Shown: positions 60,377 to 64,000 of the stretch, piece by piece | Layout of the letters: each line of letters starts with the position of its first letter | Numbering within the stretch: position 1 is the stretch's first letter | Position numbers and translations under genes: made by a program | Notes under the pieces: generated by a model | Databases searched by the model: none | What the model was told of the DNA's origin: nothing | Seen by the model: only the letters and a program-made list of their open reading frames with translations | Assembly: GCA_028704385.1 (NCBI GenBank) | Contig: JAQVLA010000015.1 | Location: forward strand, 22,924 to 86,923 | Source: Bacteroidales bacterium | Lineage (GTDB): Bacteria; Bacteroidota; Bacteroidia; Bacteroidales; F082 | Length of the DNA stretch: 64,000 nt | Direction: 5' to 3'

Positions 60377-61973
60377 CAATCCACAGCTCGAGTTTCGCTA
60401 TATCGCGGCGCATACCAGCGTGTTTGTGGGTGGCAGGCGATTAGGCAAAAGTCATGGCCTAAATGCGCCCTGGATGCTTCGCAATGTGCAGCATATGCCC
60501 CGCTCTGGTGGTGGGATAGTGGGTGCCACTTTTCAACAATTGCTTACACGCACCATTCCGGGCACTTTGAAAGCTTTTGAGGATATGGGCTACAAAAGGA
60601 ACTTGCACTACTACATTGGCCGTAAGCCTCCTAAAGCTGCAGGGTTCAAAGAGCCCGTCATTCAGCCCGTGAGCTATGACCATGTGATGAGTTGGTACAA
60701 CGGCTCAGTGCAGTTTTTGATCAGCCAGGACATACCTGGCTCATCAAACTCTTTAACGCTGCAGTACATCCTTGGCGATGAAGCTAAATTTCTTGATTTT
60801 GAAAAGCTGAAGGACGAAACTTTTCCGGCTAATGGTGGCTTTAAAGGTCCCTGGAAAAACTCTCCCTGGCTCAATTCGATGCTGTTTACTTCTGATATGC
60901 CTACTACCAAAAAGGGGTCATGGTTCCTGAGTTACCAGGATAAAATGGATCCTGATCTGATTGAGGCTATCAAATGGCTTGTGAAAGAAATTTATCGGCT
61001 AAAGCAATTGCCGGCGACTACTTACACTCAGCGTATGATCCGTGAGTATAGCATTCGCCTGGCACAGTTCCGAAGTGTAGCTGTGTATTACCGCGAGGCA
61101 AGTACGATTGAAAATGTGGCTTTGTTGGGTAAGAAGTATATTGCACAGATGAAGCGCGATCTACCGCCCCTGGTGTTTGCTACTTCGATCATGTGTATCC
61201 GTCCGGGCAAGCTCAAAGATGGCTTTTATCCTGCTTTGCGTGATAGCGTGCACTTTTATAAGGCTTATGATAATTCGTATCTTTTGAATCTGGATTATGA
61301 TTTTGATAAGGCTTCTGAGCAAAGCTGCCTGCAGGATGCTGATGTGGATCTTTACCGGCCTATCTGCATTGCCTTCGATTATAACGCGAACATCAACTGG
61401 CTTGTTGCCGGTCAGCAATCGGGTATCAAGGCCCTGGTATTGAAAAGCTTTTTTGTGAAGTATCAGCGCAAGCTGCGCGAACTGGTTGATGACTTTTGCA
61501 ACTATTACCGGCATCACCATACCCGCGAAGTGGTGTATTACTATGATAATACAGCTTTGGGCAGCAACTATGCCGTGAGCGATGAAGATTTTGCAAGCGT
61601 TATTTGCAGTCAGTTTGCGCTAAATGGTTGGACAGTGCACCGTGTGCATATTGGCAACCCCCTGAAGCATCATGAAAAACATATCATCATTGATCAAGGC
61701 TTGAAAGGACAGAAGTATCTGCTTCCGATGATTAATGAGCCAAACAATGAGCCTTTGAAGCTTGCCCTGGAGCATACCGGCGTGAAAGTAGGGGCAAACG
61801 GCTTTCAAAAAGATAAATCAGGCGAAAAGCTGGCCGAAACCGAAGAGGATCTGCTTGAGCATCGCACCGATGGCACTGATGCTTTTGATACGCTGATGAT
61901 AGGGATGTTTTTTTATCCGCATGCCAGCGGCAATTATGTATCGAGCGGTGGATCGGCTGCTATGCCGATATAG
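60351..61973 (+). CDS. terL: Terminase large subunit
   Basis: A 540-residue packaging motor. Walker A GGRRLGKS (residues 27-34), Walker B-like LQYILGDEA (about 137-145), and a C-terminal RNase H-like nuclease with acidic residues in 'ICIAFDYNANINWLVAG', 'EVVYYYDNTALG' and 'GTDAFDTLMIG'. It cuts and packages DNA. It lies after the capsid genes rather than before, an uncommon order. Confidence 0.9.
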   Translation: MTRKKIYFNNPQLEFRYIAAHTSVFVGGRRLGKSHGLNAPWMLRNVQHMPRSGGGIVGATFQQLLTRTIPGTLKAFEDMGYKRNLHYYIGRKPPKAAGFKEPVIQPVSYDHVMSWYNGSVQFLISQDIPGSSNSLTLQYILGDEAKFLDFEKLKDETFPANGGFKGPWKNSPWLNSMLFTSDMPTTKKGSWFLSYQDKMDPDLIEAIKWLVKEIYRLKQLPATTYTQRMIREYSIRLAQFRSVAVYYREASTIENVALLGKKYIAQMKRDLPPLVFATSIMCIRPGKLKDGFYPALRDSVHFYKAYDNSYLLNLDYDFDKASEQSCLQDADVDLYRPICIAFDYNANINWLVAGQQSGIKALVLKSFFVKYQRKLRELVDDFCNYYRHHHTREVVYYYDNTALGSNYAVSDEDFASVICSQFALNGWTVHRVHIGNPLKHHEKHIIIDQGLKGQKYLLPMINEPNNEPLKLALEHTGVKVGANGFQKDKSGEKLAETEEDLLEHRTDGTDAFDTLMIGMFFYPHASGNYVSSGGSAAMPI

Positions 61974-62038
61974 CTTATGTCCTTTGCTTTGCAGCAAAAT
62001 GAAAATAGTTTAGCACAAATATTTTAAAACTTATTGCA

Positions 62039-62641
62039 ATGAGTGAAATTTCAAAAAAAGCACTTTCGGAAGCCGAGCTCCTGAAAGAAATTTACAAAAA
62101 ACTGGCTGGTGATAACCCTGCATTGGATTTAAATAAGGCACAATCAAAAGCAACGCTGCTGAGGGCGATTGCAGACATAATAGATGAAGCATTGATTTCA
62201 AAAAACATTAAGCTCATTCCGGTTGAATTACCAGATAATTTAGTAGCTGGTGATGCTGGTAAAGTTGTCATTGATGAAGCTGATTCATTATTAAAGTATT
62301 GGGATGGTACAAAGTGGATTATTCCTAATGTTAAAGAAGGCTCAAACTCCTCAATCAGTCATACCATAATCCCTAATGCTTTGCCAACAGGTTTAGTAGC
62401 TGGTGATGCTGGTAAAGTTGTCATTGATGAAGCTGATTCATTATTAAAGTATTGGGATGGTACAAAGTGGATTATTCCTAATGTTAAAGAAGGCTCAAAC
62501 TCCTCAATCAGTCATACCATAATCCCTAATGCTTTGCCAACAGGTTTAGTAGCTGGTGATGCTGGTCTTATTGTTTTTGATTCAGCTGATAGTACGCTTA
62601 AATGCTGGGATGGTACTATCTGGCAAACCTTATTCACTTAA
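62039..62641 (+). CDS. Repeat-containing phage tail/fibre-like protein
   Basis: A 200-residue protein. After a 67-residue head comes a 51-residue unit ('LVAGDAGKVVIDEADSLLKYWDGTKWIIPNVKEGSNSS...') present twice, then a third diverged unit ending WDGTIWQTL. The WDG-W motif is frequent in Bacteroidota phage tail and adhesin proteins. The repeats are exact at the DNA level (153 bases). Confidence 0.6.
   Translation: MSEISKKALSEAELLKEIYKKLAGDNPALDLNKAQSKATLLRAIADIIDEALISKNIKLIPVELPDNLVAGDAGKVVIDEADSLLKYWDGTKWIIPNVKEGSNSSISHTIIPNALPTGLVAGDAGKVVIDEADSLLKYWDGTKWIIPNVKEGSNSSISHTIIPNALPTGLVAGDAGLIVFDSADSTLKCWDGTIWQTLFT
62241..62546 (+). repeat. Two exact 153-base tandem repeats
   Basis: Units start at 62241, 62394 and 62547 (the third is partial, about 22 bases alike before it changes). 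The first two look identical at each base. Confidence 0.88.
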
Positions 62642-62910
62642 AGTAATTTAAGAAACAACTCCCCAGCATACTTCATCGCCATAGGGCTTAACACTTTTTT
62701 CAGCTCAGGCATCAGCATCCAGCGCAGCAGGCTAGTATAATCTATCCAGGCTGCGTTTTTTGTTTGTACCAGGGTATAGCCCTTATGCTGCTGCATAAAG
62801 GCTACAACGGCGCTGGGTTCCATATCCAAAGCCTGGCAAATCTGGTTAAGGTTGTAGAATTTGCTTTCAGCAAAATCTACGCATTCAATTTCGTTTCCAA
62901 AAATATTCAT
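62638..62910 (-). CDS. Small phage antirepressor-like protein
   Basis: A 90-residue protein (MNIFGNEIECVDFAESKFYNLNQICQALDM...) on the minus strand, opposite all late genes. The start recalls the N-terminus of phage antirepressor/Bro-type proteins with a 'FYNLNQICQALDMEPSAVVAFMQQHKG' helix-turn-helix-like segment. It overlaps the previous gene's end by 4 bases and sits beside a large inverted repeat. Confidence 0.5.
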   Translation of the reverse strand: MNIFGNEIECVDFAESKFYNLNQICQALDMEPSAVVAFMQQHKGYTLVQTKNAAWIDYTSLLRWMLMPELKKVLSPMAMKYAGELFLKLL

Positions 62911-62926
62911 GGGGGTGTGTCCTCCG

Positions 62927-63042
62927 GCACAGAACAGAAAAACCCCGTGCCTTGCGTTTGCGAGCCACTGCCAAGAGGCCCCGGCCTGGCATTACTTGCG
63001 TAACAACAGGCCACAAGACAACAGGGTTTTCCTGTTCTGTGC
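62927..63042. repeat. 22-base inverted repeat around a 72-base loop
   Basis: GCACAGAACAGAAAAACCCC (62927) and its near complement GGGTTTTCCTGTTCTGTGC (to 63042), two mismatches in 22. The loop has a smaller GGCC-rich stem. Confidence 0.75.
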
Positions 63043-63180
63043 ATCACTAAGTAAGTGGCCAGTGTCACTTATAATTGGCAGTTATTTGCAAACTACTGGC
63101 TCAGCTGCAAATATAAGCAGCTTTTGTCCATATCGGTCTAAAGGCCTTGTTTTATATGCATGCGTGCATTGCCCACCCAA

Positions 63181-63255
63181 CGGCGCGCCGCTGTGGTGCG
63201 CTGTGGTGCGCAATAGGGCGCGCTGTGGTGCGCGCTGCTGTGCGCTATGGCGTTG
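63181..63255. repeat. GC-rich GCTGTGGTGCGC repeats
   Basis: The 12-base unit GCTGTGGTGCGC occurs at 63190, 63200 and 63222, with partial copies up to 63255. The block is much more G+C-rich than anything around it and is not protein coding. Confidence 0.65.
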
Positions 63256-63422
63256 CATATTACGCAAAATCCAAAAAGTGTAATTACATTCAAGGGGCAG
63301 CGCGGTGCGGGGAGGGAACAGCCTTAAAGAGGAAAAATCCCTTTAACCCTTTTACTTTTTTTCTGATCTGCAAGCTTTTAAATTTTGATAAATGAGAATT
63401 GAATGATATGGATTTTTTTTAT

Positions 63423-63436
63423 CCGTTGACAAACGG
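63423..63436. repeat. Palindrome CCGTTGACAAACGG, copy 2
   Basis: Same palindrome as at 54346-54359, within a shared 17-base string, here 108 bases before the phosphoribosyltransferase gene. Confidence 0.6.
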
Positions 63437-63543
63437 TTATATACGTATGTACTCGGTAATTATACGGCTTAAAATACAGATTAGCAGTAAATTAGTGTAA
63501 CATTTGAACAGCGGTGCCAGCTGGATAAACTCGGCTTAATGTT

Positions 63544-64000
63544 ATGTTACACTATGATTTTATTTTTGATTACACACCCTATTTTAACGGTGGTGCCAGC
63601 GACAGGATCAGCAGGGTTCTGTTAAGTTTCAAACGTGGCCATGATAGCGCCTTTACCTTTATGCGCTCTCTGGTGGTCAATTATTTCGATCTGCAATTTT
63701 ATGATAAGTCTAAAACTGTGGTTTGCGCGGTTCCATCGCATACCGGTGACCTTTATAACCCAGTGCAAAGGCTTTGCCGCGCCATCGCTGATGATTGTGG
63801 TTTTATAGATGGTACGCACCTAATCCGGAAACTTTATGCAACTGACAGCTTTTGCCGCACTGGCATACGCGACAGCAAGGCATTGCAGGACAGCATTGAG
63901 ATTGATGGAATTGTGCAGGGTTTGCGCGTGATCTTAATTGATGATGTTGCCACTACCGGCACCAGCTTTAAAACTATTGGCAATATGCTGATGAAGGCCG
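63544..64000 (+). CDS. Phosphoribosyltransferase-fold (ComF-like) protein, 3' end cut by window
   Basis: An open frame from ATG 63544 to the window edge (152 codons so far): MLHYDFIFDYTPYFNGG... It has a PRTase PRPP-binding loop VILIDDVATTGTSF near residue 130 and 'AVPSHTG' earlier, as in ComF-type proteins. Substrate is unknown; ComF proteins act in DNA uptake, phage PRTases in nucleotide metabolism. An inverted repeat TAGTGTAACAT/ATGTTACACTA (63493-63503 and 63544-63554) covers the start codon and may regulate translation. Confidence 0.75.
   Translation, partial: MLHYDFIFDYTPYFNGGASDRISRVLLSFKRGHDSAFTFMRSLVVNYFDLQFYDKSKTVVCAVPSHTGDLYNPVQRLCRAIADDCGFIDGTHLIRKLYATDSFCRTGIRDSKALQDSIEIDGIVQGLRVILIDDVATTGTSFKTIGNMLMKA

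Larger units (their letters stand above)
62911..63543. other. Gene-free region with inverted and GC-rich repeats
   Basis: 633 bases without a supported ORF. It holds a 22-base inverted repeat (62927-63042), a GC-rich repeat block (63181-63255), the second CCGTTGACAAACGG palindrome (63423-63436) and an 11-base inverted repeat whose right arm contains the next start codon. Confidence 0.6.
42579..64000. mobile_element. Tailed-phage genome, probable prophage (left part)
   Basis: From about 42.6 kb the content changes to phage genes: repressor with divergent early operon, short overlapping ORFs, primase-helicase, S49 protease/scaffold, capsid and terminase large subunit. The left border lies between guaA (41182) and 42579; no integrase or att repeat was found. 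The right border is outside the window. The order protease-capsid-terminase is unusual. An integron-like array interrupts it at 51.03-53.83 kb. Confidence 0.85.

Noticed and set aside
62039..62641. DGR target protein because of repeat and tail-like end
   Set aside because: No adenine-specific variation or template repeat and no reverse transcriptase; the repeats are exact tandem copies.
62861..63395. Plus-strand ORFs (62861-63283, 63147-63395) and minus-strand ORF 63082-63267
   Set aside because: They run through the inverted repeat and the GC-rich repeat block; no domain and no coding-like composition.
1..64000. tRNA and rRNA genes
   Set aside because: No cloverleaf with conserved TTCGAnnC arm or rRNA sequence was noticed; a tRNAscan run would settle this.

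Overview
The window comes from a member of the Bacteroidota, most likely an anaerobic, Bacteroidales-like organism. The evidence is promoter-like TTG/TAnnTTTG boxes, an almost complete lack of Shine-Dalgarno sequences, and Bacteroidota-typical genes: a two-domain universal stress protein, YwqK/MORN proteins, a LysM/receptor-fold protein, NrfHA and a strict-anaerobe-type hybrid cluster protein. No rRNA or tRNA gene was seen.

Region 1 (1-8.6 kb) is ordinary chromosome. It holds the end of ftsK, a LolA-like carrier, a DUF481-like outer-membrane protein, a DUF423 protein, a three-gene set (thiamine-binding protein, PnuC-type transporter, NadR-type kinase), a glycosyltransferase, a universal stress protein and a His-rich metal exporter-like permease.

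Region 2 (8.7-20.8 kb) looks like a nitrogen-oxide/nitrosative-stress region. It has an Rrf2 regulator with three cysteines, Hcp, a cupin and a patatin. Next comes an unusual cytosolic set: a DUF1858 plus substrate-binding-fold protein, a SIMIBI GTPase, an ABC ATPase and a zinc-ribbon protein, with no permease. It is followed by a hemerythrin/PAS (DUF438-like) protein, a PepSY membrane protein and the ammonia-forming nitrite reductase NrfHA, closed by a strong terminator. A near-identical imperfect palindrome lies upstream of hcp and of the cytosolic set.

Region 3 (21-41.2 kb) is housekeeping: an Nramp-related transporter lacking the usual metal motif, aroE, a DUF368 polyprenyl-phosphate transporter, aldehyde dehydrogenase, a TPR protein, AbgT, a glmM-type mutase, recR, MORN proteins, a GT39-like membrane transferase, an AI-2E family protein, a LysM protein and guaA. 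A 510-bp tandem duplication of an S23-like four-helix-bundle gene follows (41.4-42.5 kb).

Region 4 (about 42.6 kb to the right edge) is a tailed-phage genome, probably a prophage. It has a divergent repressor/early-promoter switch, small early genes, a primase-helicase, two stand-alone DnaA domain IV-like proteins, then head genes (S49 protease/scaffold, capsid, terminase) and a repeat-containing tail-like protein. No integrase, portal or tail-measure gene is in view, so the phage continues beyond the window.

The most unusual feature is an array of eight integron attC-like sites carrying seven or eight small cassette genes (51.03-53.83 kb), sitting between the phage replication and head modules. 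There is no integron integrase in the window, so it resembles a CALIN. One 309-bp unit is present twice and appears identical. Several cassette ORFs start inside the attC-like stem. The array is followed by a strong terminator and about 290 bp of TGTAATT-type repeats.
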